This document shows, in pieces, positions 9,015-18,413 of a stretch of 64,000 nt of DNA. Where the stretch lies: contig CAMDQH010000004.1 of NCBI GenBank assembly GCA_945905815.1, forward strand, positions 1 through 64,000, in the 5' to 3' direction. Each line of letters starts with the position of its first letter. Positions within the stretch are counted from its first letter, which is position 1. The translations under genes and the position numbers were made by a program. The stretch comes from Bacteriovorax stolpii. Lineage in GTDB: Bacteria > Bdellovibrionota > Bacteriovoracia > Bacteriovoracales > Bacteriovoracaceae. Below the pieces are notes generated by a model. The model made no database searches, was not told the origin of the DNA, and saw only the letters and a list, made by a program, of their open reading frames with translations.

Positions 9015-10295
9015 ATGATAAATAAAATCAAAGACTTCCTTAAAAATAAGCTTCGCAAAAAGACTTCACAGGACCTATATGGTCAAGAAGAAATTTTGGA
9101 TCATTTTAAAGATGAAGATAAGACAAATCCAGGATTTCAACTTGAAGTTAAACGATCTCAATTAGATGCTACAGGTGAAATTTATATCCTAACCGAAGAT
9201 CTTGCGAGTTCAAGCAAAGCACCTTTCTCCGGCAAACCAACTTTAAAAGATAAAATCAATAATTCATTTTCTTTTTTTATTGAAAAGATCAAAGGCCGCA
9301 AAGGAATTTTATTTCAAAATCTCATTTCAAAAAGTAATGGTAGCCCCCTTCTTTCCCCTAGCTTAAGCCGATCAATAGAAAAATTTCTTTCGCGTTCATC
9401 GCGTGAACCAATACATCAAGCCGCCTTAGTCGTATTAGTTTGCGCCATAACTTATACTTTAGGTAAAACAACAGCGATTGTATTAAAAGGCAGTCCACAT
9501 TTGGATTCATCCAAAGATTACACTGTATCAATTCCTATTGATGACTCCTTTAATCCAGCAACACTGAATCAGGTTAAAAGCATTAATGTTTTCCGAACGA
9601 ACACCGGTTTGATTCCTAAAAAAGGTCTGGCGGATAAAAAATGTGAAGAGGCCCAACAGTCAAGCAATCTTCCTATCAAGCTTGTTAATACGATCGTTCT
9701 TCAAGACTCCATTAAATCTATTGCTTCTGTGCAAGTTAGAGGTGACCGAGATCTTCAGGAAGTTCGTATTGGGGACCAGATATCAAACATAGCTCAAATC
9801 GCTAAAATTACGCGTTTGGAAATTCTCGTTAAGAATCTTGAAACTGGTATGTGTGAATCAATTATTTCTGACACAAAATCTAAAGATGGTAGTTCTCCTA
9901 TATCGATCATGAGCCCTTCACAAAGTAGAGAATATAAGGCCAATAAAAAGATTTCAGGAATTGATAATGTAGGAAACAAATTTACTATTTCCAAAACATT
10001 GTTGGATGACAAATTAAAAGATATAGCTGCAGTCTTGACTCAGGCCAAAGCAATACAAATACAAAACCCAGATGGAAGTCTTGCTTTTAAAATGACCGAG
10101 CTAGACCCCACAGGAATCTTTCCTTATCTGGGCATTCAGGATGGAGACATCATTACTTCAATTAATGGTAAACCTATCTATAACATGAATGAAGTGATGC
10201 TGCTATTTGGACGAATTAAAGGATTAGATAATTTGGCACTTGGAATAAAACGGGATGGTACCGACTCTAATCAAGAGTATTCCATAAAGAAATAA
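9015..10295 (+). CDS. gspC: Type II secretion inner-membrane protein GspC
   Basis: Links the inner-membrane platform to the secretin. At 426 residues it is longer than usual GspC (about 270-300). The excess is a basic cytoplasmic stretch of about 135 residues before the single membrane segment (residues 137-157). An HR domain follows (about 200-270: VNTIVLQDSIKSIASVQV), then a C-terminal PDZ domain (about 325-426: GIFPYLGIQDGDIITSINGKP). It heads the gsp operon and is followed after 9 bp by gspD. No good Shine-Dalgarno precedes the ATG, and an in-frame stop prevents an earlier ATG start. Order and PDZ make the call firm despite low sequence similarity. Confidence 0.88.
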   Translation: MINKIKDFLKNKLRKKTSQDLYGQEEILDHFKDEDKTNPGFQLEVKRSQLDATGEIYILTEDLASSSKAPFSGKPTLKDKINNSFSFFIEKIKGRKGILFQNLISKSNGSPLLSPSLSRSIEKFLSRSSREPIHQAALVVLVCAITYTLGKTTAIVLKGSPHLDSSKDYTVSIPIDDSFNPATLNQVKSINVFRTNTGLIPKKGLADKKCEEAQQSSNLPIKLVNTIVLQDSIKSIASVQVRGDRDLQEVRIGDQISNIAQIAKITRLEILVKNLETGMCESIISDTKSKDGSSPISIMSPSQSREYKANKKISGIDNVGNKFTISKTLLDDKLKDIAAVLTQAKAIQIQNPDGSLAFKMTELDPTGIFPYLGIQDGDIITSINGKPIYNMNEVMLLFGRIKGLDNLALGIKRDGTDSNQEYSIKK

Positions 10296-10304
10296 GGAAC
10301 GGTT

Positions 10305-12806
10305 ATGCAGACAAGAAGTCAGAAAAAACGTTTCATTGTCCCTGTGCTCTTTGTAGCACTCGTGATTGCTCAGCAATCAGCGTACGGGCAATTTAACAAA
10401 TACCGCTCCCAAACCAGATTCAACCCTGACAAAAAAGAAAGCGTTGAATCCTCTACTCCTGACGTTGACACCATGTCTGCTGAAGATGCGGCCGCAGCTC
10501 TTAAGGCAGTTGAAAAACTTGAACAAGATGCAGAGGCTGCTGATTCAGGCGATTCAGAAGAATCCGATAATGAATCGGCCTTCAAAGGTGATTCTGATGA
10601 TGATGCCAACGAAGAAACTTTCGGTAGCCGTCCAAGTCCACAACAAAATGCAACTCCTGCTAAATCCAGTAAATATGTGAATCTCAACCCGGAAACTGCT
10701 TTTGGTCCTGAGATTGTCGACAGCTTTGATTTTCCGGATACAGACATCATGGAAATCACTCGTCATATGCAAAAGCTGACTGGAATCAACTTGATTCTTG
10801 ATAAAGATGTGAAAGGAAAAGTTTCTATTATTGCTCCCACTCCTATTACAGTTGGAGACGCATGGAAGGCCTATCTCGCAGCTTTAAATATGGCGGGATA
10901 TTCTCTGATTAAGACTGGTGCTTTCTATAAAGTCATCAACGCCAGAGATATTCGCTATACTCCGACTAAAATTTATACTGGGAACTACACACCAGACACT
11001 GAAAACTATCTCATGAGAGTTATTTCACTTAAGCATGTTTCTGCAGCAGAAATCGCCAGAAACTTCAGACCTTTCATGAGTCGTTATGGACGCTTAATTG
11101 ATATCAAACAAACCAATACAATCATCATCGCTGACACTGGATCAAATATTAACCGCTTGGCAAAAATGGTTAAGTTCTTAGATGTATCAGGGCATGAAGA
11201 AGCTCTTCAAATTGTTAAAGTAAAAAACTCTTCAGCTCAAGAGATTGCAAAGCTTCTGGATAATATTCTTAAAGGCGGTAGCGGCGCTGCTGCTGGCCGA
11301 CCTGGCTCTGCTACTCCACGTTTTGCTGGTGCGAGCGGAGGTGAAACATCTCAAAGTTCAATTTCAAGAATTATTGCTGAACCAAGAACCAACTCTATTA
11401 TTGCGATGGCCAATGGTGACGGTGCTAAACAGTTGCGTGACCTAATTCAAAAGCTTGATGTAAAACTCGTTTCTTCAAGTTCCAACCGCGTTCACGTTTA
11501 CTATTTAAACTACGGCGATTCGGAAGAACTTTCTAAGACACTTTCAAGCATTGTTACTGGTGCGGTCGCAAAAGATGGTGCAGCAGGTGCAAGTCGTTTC
11601 TCATCGTTTGCAGGACCTTCAGATAATCCAATTTTTTCGGCAGAAGTAAAAATCACTTCTGATAAAAATAATAATGCCCTGGTCGTAACGGCTTCACCTA
11701 CAGACTGGTTAACCCTTAAAGACGTAATTGGAAGACTTGATATTCCTCGTGATCAAGTTTACGTTGAGGGCATGATCCTAGAAGCAAACGTAGAGAAGAA
11801 TAAAAGTTTTGGTGTTGAATTCCTTGCAGCTTATGGCTCAGGAAACGCACAACGTGCCGGCTTTACGTCAACAGATACCGACCTCTTGAAACTTTTAGCA
11901 ACTGGTATACCTACTTCCGTCGGTGGCTTAGTTGGTGGCTTCGGTGTTGGTCCAACCACAACAGTAACACCTCCAGGTGGAACTCCACAGACAGTGAATG
12001 CAGTGAATGCCTTGATAACAGCGATTGCCTCTCACGGAAGTACGAACGTTCTGGCAACTCCTCAAATCTTGGTTTTAGATAATACTGAAGCCACGTTTGA
12101 GGTCGGTGACACTGTTCCTATAACGAACTCTACTGTTGGAACTGGTGGAGTACAGGCATTCTCTACAGTCGATCAGGAAGCAAAACTTTCACTTAAAATT
12201 ACTCCTCAGATTAATAAAGTTACTCGTTTTGTGAAACTGAAGATTAACCAAAAAATTGATGACTTTAAATCTGATCCAAATCCGGTAGCAGGCAAAGGTT
12301 TACCCAAAGCAACACGGACGGCCATAACAGAAGTCATGGTGCGGGATAGAGACACCATTGCAATGGGTGGACTATTAAGAGAAGTTGAACGTGTTCAAAA
12401 TTCGAAAGTACCTTTACTTGGCGATATCCCTGTTTTGGGTTGGTTATTCAAGTCAAGAAGTAAGACCACAACAAAAGTGAATCTTTTGTTTTTCATAACT
12501 CCAAAGATCCTTGCTCCTTACGCTAAAACTGCTTCAGAAAATACGAAACAAGTTCTTGCTCGCCGTGAAAAAGGCATGAAAGACATGTTCGAAGATGATG
12601 AAATTGATCCAAATGCTAAAGGTACACAAGTTTTGAACAGCAAACTTGATCGTCAAATCGAAGGTCCTCTGTATGATATGAGCGATGCTGATCATTATAA
12701 GAACTTAAATAATGAAGGCGTAGGTCAGGATGAAAATGCGATAGAAGATGAAGAAGAAATGGAAACTCCGAATTATCAAGAGATACGGAATAAGTTGAAT
12801 AAATGA
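10305..12806 (+). CDS. gspD: Type II secretion secretin GspD
   Basis: Outer-membrane channel of the type II secretion system. An N-terminal signal peptide ends near residue 28. An acidic, Ser/Ala-rich linker (about 40-115) precedes the N0 domain (FPDTDIMEITRHMQKLTGINLIL). N1-N3 domains follow, including the Gly/Ser/Ala-rich loop around residues 325-345, then the secretin core with EATFEVGDTVPITN and the closing segment VPLLGDIPVLGWLFKS. An acidic C-terminal tail of about 90 residues follows the core. At 833 residues it is longer than the usual 650-750, because of the linker and tail. GGAACGG precedes the ATG. Its stop overlaps gspE by four bases. Confidence 0.96.
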   Translation: MQTRSQKKRFIVPVLFVALVIAQQSAYGQFNKYRSQTRFNPDKKESVESSTPDVDTMSAEDAAAALKAVEKLEQDAEAADSGDSEESDNESAFKGDSDDDANEETFGSRPSPQQNATPAKSSKYVNLNPETAFGPEIVDSFDFPDTDIMEITRHMQKLTGINLILDKDVKGKVSIIAPTPITVGDAWKAYLAALNMAGYSLIKTGAFYKVINARDIRYTPTKIYTGNYTPDTENYLMRVISLKHVSAAEIARNFRPFMSRYGRLIDIKQTNTIIIADTGSNINRLAKMVKFLDVSGHEEALQIVKVKNSSAQEIAKLLDNILKGGSGAAAGRPGSATPRFAGASGGETSQSSISRIIAEPRTNSIIAMANGDGAKQLRDLIQKLDVKLVSSSSNRVHVYYLNYGDSEELSKTLSSIVTGAVAKDGAAGASRFSSFAGPSDNPIFSAEVKITSDKNNNALVVTASPTDWLTLKDVIGRLDIPRDQVYVEGMILEANVEKNKSFGVEFLAAYGSGNAQRAGFTSTDTDLLKLLATGIPTSVGGLVGGFGVGPTTTVTPPGGTPQTVNAVNALITAIASHGSTNVLATPQILVLDNTEATFEVGDTVPITNSTVGTGGVQAFSTVDQEAKLSLKITPQINKVTRFVKLKINQKIDDFKSDPNPVAGKGLPKATRTAITEVMVRDRDTIAMGGLLREVERVQNSKVPLLGDIPVLGWLFKSRSKTTTKVNLLFFITPKILAPYAKTASENTKQVLARREKGMKDMFEDDEIDPNAKGTQVLNSKLDRQIEGPLYDMSDADHYKNLNNEGVGQDENAIEDEEEMETPNYQEIRNKLNK

Positions 12807-14533
12807 AGATGACAGACGAACTTTCAGAAAGTATTGAGATATCAAAGAGCAAGATTGGAGAGCTGCTAGTTAAGCACTCCGCACTCACTCGTCAACAACT
12901 GGATGAAGCACTCGAGATTCAAAGACTTGAGGGTGGTTTAATAGGTGAAGTGCTTATCCGTAAAAATTATATTCATCCCCATGACTTAATCAAAGTCGTT
13001 TGTCTTCAAGTTGGGATCCCTTACCAGCTTGACATAAAAGTAGATGAAATTGATGCCAATCTAGTGAAAGATCTTTCTATTAACTACGCCAAACTCCATG
13101 AAGTGCTGCCAAGTCTTGAAACTGATTTTACAGTCACTATTTTCATGAGTAAACCCTTTAACTATAACGTGATTAATGATTTGCACATGATTTTCAGAAA
13201 AGAAATCAAGATCATTTGTACCACTCCCCTTCGTATTCAAGATGCAATTAACCGCGTATATGAAAAGGCCAATCGAAATATCGTGGACTCTATTGAAGAT
13301 GAATCTTTCGATGAAAATATTGACCTGGATGGACCCATTGATATTTTGGATGCGACTGCTGATGAAGCGCCAGTTATTCGTTTTGTGAATTCGGTGATGT
13401 TTCGTGCAGTAAAAGAACGTGCCTCAGATATTCATATTGAACCTTATGATCGTGAAACCGTTTATCGTTTTCGTATTAACGGAGTTATGACAGAGATTTT
13501 GCGTCAGCCGAAGAAAACTCACGCTGCCGTTTCTTCCCGTATTAAAGTTATGGCGAAGTTGGATATTGCTGAAAAGCGTCTTCCGCAAGATGGCCGTATT
13601 AAAATTAAAATTGCCGGTAAAGACATTGATATCCGTCTTTCGACTATTCCTATTCAGGCCGGTGAACGTATCGTTATGCGTATTCTCGAAAAGAATAACT
13701 CCGTGCTACGTCTGGAATCATTAGGTTTCAGAGGTAAGGTTCTCGAGGGACTACAGGAACTCGGCTCACGAAAGCATGGTGTTTTATACGTAACTGGTCC
13801 AACAGGGCATGGTAAAACAACAACTCTTATGGCCATCTTAGATCGGATCAACTCTCCAGATAAAATGATTATTACTGTGGAAGATCCTGTGGAGTATGAA
13901 GTTCCTGGGATTTCACAAATTCAAGTGAACCATAAAATTGACCTATCATTCGCAGTTGCCCTCCGTTCAATTCTTCGTCAGAACCCGGATGTGGTGATGG
14001 TAGGAGAAACTCGAGATAAGGAAACTGCTGAGATTGCAATTAACGCTTCATTAACTGGTCACTTTGTTTTATCGACGTTGCATACAAATGACTCTGCTTC
14101 CGCACCTACGCGATTAATCGATATGGGAGTTCAACCATTTTTAATCTCATCATCACTTGTAGGAATTCTTGCTCAGAGACTGGTAAGGACGCTTTGTAAT
14201 TCCTGCAAGCTTAAGACCAACCTCAGTGACTTTGAAAAAGTTGTTTTAGATATTGAAGAACTTCCTGACACAGCAACCGTCTTTAAACCAGTCGGATGTC
14301 CAAAATGTCATGGTACTGGCTATACGGGCCGAACAGTTGTATCTGAACTTTTATTAATTAATGATGAAATCCGAGCTCTCATTATTCAAAAAGTAGATTC
14401 TGCGACCATAAAAAAAGCCGCAGTCCGAGCAGGGATGAGAACTCTTCGAGGAGATGCACTAGATAAAATCTTTGAGGGTATCACCTCGGTCGATGAGATC
14501 CTACGTGCCGTAAATGCTGAGGAGACTCAATAA
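12803..14533 (+). CDS. gspE: Type II secretion ATPase GspE
   Basis: Cytoplasmic hexameric ATPase that powers pseudopilus assembly. N-terminal MshEN-type domain (about 8-140), then the catalytic core: RASDIHIEPYDRETVYRFRING, Walker A GPTGHGKTTTL near residue 333, the Asp box VEDPVEYEVPGI, Walker B NPDVVMVGETRDKETA, and the His box LSTLHTNDS. A tetracysteine zinc site is present (CNSC then CPKC). Walker A has His where the family normally has Ser (GPTGSGKTTT). ATG start overlaps gspD; gspF starts 3 bp after the stop. Confidence 0.96.
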   Translation: MKMTDELSESIEISKSKIGELLVKHSALTRQQLDEALEIQRLEGGLIGEVLIRKNYIHPHDLIKVVCLQVGIPYQLDIKVDEIDANLVKDLSINYAKLHEVLPSLETDFTVTIFMSKPFNYNVINDLHMIFRKEIKIICTTPLRIQDAINRVYEKANRNIVDSIEDESFDENIDLDGPIDILDATADEAPVIRFVNSVMFRAVKERASDIHIEPYDRETVYRFRINGVMTEILRQPKKTHAAVSSRIKVMAKLDIAEKRLPQDGRIKIKIAGKDIDIRLSTIPIQAGERIVMRILEKNNSVLRLESLGFRGKVLEGLQELGSRKHGVLYVTGPTGHGKTTTLMAILDRINSPDKMIITVEDPVEYEVPGISQIQVNHKIDLSFAVALRSILRQNPDVVMVGETRDKETAEIAINASLTGHFVLSTLHTNDSASAPTRLIDMGVQPFLISSSLVGILAQRLVRTLCNSCKLKTNLSDFEKVVLDIEELPDTATVFKPVGCPKCHGTGYTGRTVVSELLLINDEIRALIIQKVDSATIKKAAVRAGMRTLRGDALDKIFEGITSVDEILRAVNAEETQ

Positions 14534-14536
14534 TTT

Positions 14537-15751
14537 ATGCCTATATTTTCTTACAAAGGAATGGATCGCTCCGGAAAGGAGATCAAGAATTCCATCAACA
14601 TTGATAGTATGGTTTCGGCCAAGGCCAAAATTAAATCCTTGGGGATCATGCTCATTGATATCAAAGAGCAAAAAGCCCAAGGCACTGGCAGCGGCGGCAG
14701 TTTTTTAAGAATGGGTGGAAGTGTCGGTGTTGACGACCTTGCCATGATGACAAGACAACTTGCGACTTTAATCAAAGCAAAAATCCAAATTGTTGAAGCT
14801 CTCGCTGCTCTCGTTGATCAAGTAGAGAATTTGACTCTTAGGCTTGTTCTTGCGGATCTTCGTCAAAAAGTAAATGAAGGGGCAAGTTTGGCCAAGGCTT
14901 TGGCAGATCACCCCAAAGTTTTTAACTCCGTATACATAAACATGGTTGAGGCCGGTGAAGCTTCGGGAAATCTTGAAATCGTTTTACTTCGTCTGGCGGA
15001 TTTCGCAGAAGCTCAAGTGAAGCTTAGAAATAAAATTAAAGGTGCCATGACATATCCGGTGATCATGGGGATTTTTGGTTTTGGGATGATGAACGTTATT
15101 TTTATTTTTGTTATTCCCAAAATGGCGAAAATTTTTACAAGTTCTAGAAAAGAACTCCCCCTTATAACTAAAATCTGTATTGGAATCTCTGAGTTTTTAC
15201 AAAACTATTGGTGGCTAGTAATTGCATCCATTATTGGAAGTTATTTTCTTTTTACTAAATATATTGCCACCCAGCGTGGTCAGTCTCAGTGGCACGCATT
15301 ACAACTTAGACTCCCTGTTCTTGGCATGTTGGTCAAAATGATTAATGTCAGTCGCTTTTGCTCAACATTGGCGACTTTACTAAATTCCGGCGTACCTATT
15401 TTGACCGCTCTTAGTATTGTGAAAAACCTTATTCCTAACGTACATATGAAAGATGCAGTCGAAAAGGCACGAATAAGCGTCTCTGAAGGGGCCACTCTGA
15501 CTGCTCCGCTAGTCCAGTGTGGACATTTTCCTCCACTTGTAACGCATATGATCCGACTTGGCGAAAGATCAGGGGAATTAGAACCAATGTTAAAAATCAT
15601 TTCAGAAAACTATGAGGATCAAGTAGAATCTAAAATCGGCGGACTTACTTCTATTCTAGAACCAATTATGATGATCGGTCTTGGAGCAGCAGTAGGATTT
15701 ATCGTATTTGCCGTTGTTATCCCAATGATGGACTTGAACAAGATTAATTAA
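14537..15751 (+). CDS. gspF: Type II secretion inner-membrane platform protein GspF
   Basis: Polytopic membrane protein that couples the ATPase to pseudopilin assembly. 404 residues, the normal length. Two copies of the T2SSF domain are visible. Each has the hallmark pattern: MTRQLATLIKAKIQIVEAL with MVEAGEASGNLEIVLLRLADF in the first, and FCSTLATLLNSGVPILTAL with MIRLGERSGELEPMLKIIS in the second. Membrane segments lie near residues 170-190, 222-240 and 375-397. It lies between gspE (3 bp) and gspG (12 bp). Confidence 0.96.
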   Translation: MPIFSYKGMDRSGKEIKNSINIDSMVSAKAKIKSLGIMLIDIKEQKAQGTGSGGSFLRMGGSVGVDDLAMMTRQLATLIKAKIQIVEALAALVDQVENLTLRLVLADLRQKVNEGASLAKALADHPKVFNSVYINMVEAGEASGNLEIVLLRLADFAEAQVKLRNKIKGAMTYPVIMGIFGFGMMNVIFIFVIPKMAKIFTSSRKELPLITKICIGISEFLQNYWWLVIASIIGSYFLFTKYIATQRGQSQWHALQLRLPVLGMLVKMINVSRFCSTLATLLNSGVPILTALSIVKNLIPNVHMKDAVEKARISVSEGATLTAPLVQCGHFPPLVTHMIRLGERSGELEPMLKIISENYEDQVESKIGGLTSILEPIMMIGLGAAVGFIVFAVVIPMMDLNKIN

Positions 15752-15763
15752 AGAGGAGCTTCT

Positions 15764-16210
15764 ATGCTTAACGATATTAAAAAAATAATTAAAAATAACA
15801 ATGGCATGAGTTTAATCGAGATTTTAATTGCCCTTACACTCATGGGTATTGCTGGTACTTTTGTTGCTGGTAAAGTTTATGAAAACCTTCAAGAGGGCCA
15901 AGTGAGTGCCACTAAAATTCAGATAAGGGCCTTGGCCGATCGTCTGACTGAATTTCGTCGTGACTGTAATTTTCTTCCAGCTACTGATCAGGGTCTTGAT
16001 GCTTTGATTGAGAAACCTACTGGTGGCCGTGAATGTAAACGCTACGCTCCTGGTGGATATATTAAAGACGGTAAGATTCCAATGGATCCATGGGATGGCG
16101 AGTACATTTATGAATCTGACGGCAAAACCTACGTCATCAAGTCATTAGGTGCCGATAACGCCGAGGGTGGCGAAGGCGCTGATGCCGATCTCAGTTCAAA
16201 AGATAAATAA
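15764..16210 (+). CDS. gspG: Major pseudopilin GspG
   Basis: Main subunit of the type II pseudopilus. A 14-residue basic leader ends in Gly, followed by MSLIEILIALTLMG: the prepilin peptidase site with Glu at +5. Residue +1 is Met rather than the usual Phe. The body matches the GspG family (LPATDQGLDALIEKP, YKDGKIPMDPWDGEYIYES) and ends with the calcium-binding style tail SLGADNAEGGEGADADL. AGAGGAG precedes the ATG. The 3' end overlaps gspH. No prepilin peptidase gene (gspO/pilD) lies in this window. Confidence 0.96.
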   Translation: MLNDIKKIIKNNNGMSLIEILIALTLMGIAGTFVAGKVYENLQEGQVSATKIQIRALADRLTEFRRDCNFLPATDQGLDALIEKPTGGRECKRYAPGGYIKDGKIPMDPWDGEYIYESDGKTYVIKSLGADNAEGGEGADADLSSKDK

Positions 16211-16865
16211 CCAGCGAGGGTTCTCATTAATTGAGATCCTCGTGGCACTTTTGCTCACAAGCCTTATCGTTATTTCTTTTCCTTCAAGTGACACCACTGA
16301 GAAGCATAGGAATTTAAAATCCGCTGTCGCAGATATTGACCGCGCCATCGGATTTGCCTCTAATGAATCAGTCCTTCGAAATACTGTTGTTAGACTGCGT
16401 ATTTCATTTGATAAAGAGCCTATCGAGTATAATGTTGAGTATGGACCTCCTGGGAATATGCCCCTACCCGACATGCCGGCAAAAAATTATAAAAGCTTAT
16501 CGGAAGAGAAGGCCGACGCCGAAAAAATTTCTAATCTAGATAAGCAGTTCACTAAAGTCGTGGAATTCGAGGAAATCAGACATGAACTATCTGAGGATGT
16601 TCAGATACTCGGAGTAGCGACCTCTTTTCAGAAGAAAATCATCACTGAAAAAGAGGCCAGTATTTATTTTTATTCAACTGGTGAAAAGGATGCTGCCTTA
16701 ATCTTTTTTGCTACTGACGACGAAGTCGCCTACATAGAGGTTCAACCATTTTTGTCTGAAACTCGCACAGTTTTTGAGATCTTAAACCCTGAAAGCATTG
16801 CTAAGAAGCAAGATATACTTCAAACTAAGATGGACGAGGTATATAAAGAGTGGATAAGTCACTAA
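16182..16865 (+). CDS. gspH: Minor pseudopilin GspH
   Basis: Minor pseudopilin of the tip complex. The N-terminus shows a prepilin site, NNQRG then FSLIEILVALLLTSLIVIS, with Glu at +5. A start at 16182 gives a 13-residue leader of ordinary size; an upstream ATG at 16149 would give 24 residues and a longer overlap with gspG. The remaining 200 residues are poorly conserved, as usual for GspH, so identity rests on the prepilin motif and its place between gspG and gspI. Stop overlaps gspI by 16 bases. Confidence 0.85.
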   Translation: MPISVQKINNQRGFSLIEILVALLLTSLIVISFPSSDTTEKHRNLKSAVADIDRAIGFASNESVLRNTVVRLRISFDKEPIEYNVEYGPPGNMPLPDMPAKNYKSLSEEKADAEKISNLDKQFTKVVEFEEIRHELSEDVQILGVATSFQKKIITEKEASIYFYSTGEKDAALIFFATDDEVAYIEVQPFLSETRTVFEILNPESIAKKQDILQTKMDEVYKEWISH

Positions 16866-17425
16866 AGTTTAATAATCAAACAGGCTTTTCTCTCATCGAA
16901 GTGTTAATTGCGATAACTCTTTTCGCTTTTTTTGTTACGGCCTTTCTTACTGCCCAGGGATACAACGTTTCAGATTCTGCATTATCTGAAGAGCAGCTCA
17001 TGCTTCAACAGTTATGTGAAAGAAAGATAAATGAACTTTATCTTGATCCTCCTAAATTTCAGAATATGGCCATGGGCCTAAAAGAAACAAAAACCTTTGA
17101 AGAGAATGATCTTAAAGGTTTTGAGTACACGTTAGAAATTAAAAAATTAACTATTCCAGACTTCGCTCAACTTTTTGGACAGAAAGGTGGCGTAAGTGAA
17201 GAAGGAAAGGATGCTTATGAAGGCGATTACTTAAATGACAGCAATGCGAGTAAAAGAAATTCAGGTATGGAGAAGATGGTTTTCGAAGAACTAAAAAAGA
17301 ATATTGAAAAAATTGTTTGGCAAGCGCGAGTTACAGTAACAAACAAAGAAACAAAATACAGTTATTCACTAGCAACATGGCTTACAAATTATAATGAAAA
17401 GATTCAACTTAACATCGGTTTTTAA
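16850..17425 (+). CDS. gspI: Minor pseudopilin GspI
   Basis: Minor pseudopilin that nucleates the tip complex with GspJ and GspK. Leader MDKSLKFNNQTG is followed by FSLIEVLIAITLFAFFVTAF, with Glu at +5. The family's pattern of an early Glu/Gln-rich helix after the membrane segment (SEEQLMLQQLCERKINELYL) is present. At 191 residues it is longer than typical GspI (about 125), because of an inserted charged region at about 95-150. It overlaps gspJ by 32 bases. Confidence 0.88.
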   Translation: MDKSLKFNNQTGFSLIEVLIAITLFAFFVTAFLTAQGYNVSDSALSEEQLMLQQLCERKINELYLDPPKFQNMAMGLKETKTFEENDLKGFEYTLEIKKLTIPDFAQLFGQKGGVSEEGKDAYEGDYLNDSNASKRNSGMEKMVFEELKKNIEKIVWQARVTVTNKETKYSYSLATWLTNYNEKIQLNIGF

Positions 17426-18413
17426 TAACCGAGGTTTTACATTAATTGAAATCCTTATTGCCATAACCATCCTGGCATTTATGACTATGGGAGTGGTTTC
17501 TATTACCCAAAATGCCGCTGATACCATGGAACGCACGACCGTTTTAAATAAAAACAATCTTCAGATTGAAACGGCCCTGAGCCGTTTCGAATGGGACTTT
17601 ACCCAGATCTATTCGCCACTATATTTTTCATCTCTTATGAATTTAGCCGGAAATGCAAATGATGCTGACTCTGATGGGCGAGACGACAATACTGGAAAAC
17701 AAATTACCCAGGCAACACCGCCCAGTCCGGCACTGCAAGAATATTATCAGCGCCTGATTCAGCGCTTTGACCAAAATCAACATTTCAAAGCAGTAAGCCG
17801 GGAAGGTCTCCCCGTCCCAGTTTTTTATTCGCCAGATAAAACTATTTTTGAATTTTTCACTTCATCAAATCGCCGAAAAATGGAAAATACCAAGCAGTCT
17901 CACTTTGGCTGGGTCCGCTATTCGCTTGGTGATGCCATCAAGCGCAGTAAAGATGAGGAAGATGACAAAAGTGAATTGATACCACCAGGCCTGAGAACCC
18001 TAGTACGTTATTACAATGCTGATGATCCATACGACGATAAAAGGATTGACCCAGAAGACGCCGAACACGTAAAGGCAGCAGTCTTGCTAGAAAATGTTGA
18101 GAGCTTAGAATTCCAATTTTGGAATATGACATCAAGAAAATGGGAAACGAATCTTAAGTCTGCACCAGGTGCTGAAAATACCATCAGAGGTATTAGAATC
18201 CTCATCACATGGTACGACTCCACTGGGTACAAACGTTCGGTTTCAAGAATTTATCGTAATCATTGGCCGATGGAAGTACCTCAGGACAATGTGGTAGCAG
18301 CTCCACCTACTACCGCGGGAGCTGGTGGAACAACCGGTGGCACAGCAGGAGCTGGTGGCGACGAAGTTGAGGATGATGAAGGTAATAATACGAATGCCGG
18401 AGGATCAAATTGA
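17394..18413 (+). CDS. gspJ: Minor pseudopilin GspJ
   Basis: Tip-complex pseudopilin. A 14-residue leader ends NNRG, then FTLIEILIAITILAFMTMGV with Glu at +5. The body matches GspJ features: ALSRFEWDFTQIYSP near residue 60 and VESLEFQFWNMTSRKWE then RGIRILITWYD near 240-280. At 339 residues it is longer than usual (about 200-230). The C-terminus is a low-complexity Gly/Ala/Thr tail turning acidic (GTTGGTAGAGGDEVEDDEG). The stop overlaps gspK by four bases (ATGA type). Confidence 0.9.
   Translation: MKRFNLTSVFNNRGFTLIEILIAITILAFMTMGVVSITQNAADTMERTTVLNKNNLQIETALSRFEWDFTQIYSPLYFSSLMNLAGNANDADSDGRDDNTGKQITQATPPSPALQEYYQRLIQRFDQNQHFKAVSREGLPVPVFYSPDKTIFEFFTSSNRRKMENTKQSHFGWVRYSLGDAIKRSKDEEDDKSELIPPGLRTLVRYYNADDPYDDKRIDPEDAEHVKAAVLLENVESLEFQFWNMTSRKWETNLKSAPGAENTIRGIRILITWYDSTGYKRSVSRIYRNHWPMEVPQDNVVAAPPTTAGAGGTTGGTAGAGGDEVEDDEGNNTNAGGSN

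Noticed and set aside
10366-10772. Several overlapping frames on both strands inside gspD's acidic linker
   Set aside because: They are shadows of low-complexity coding sequence in gspD, with no start signals.
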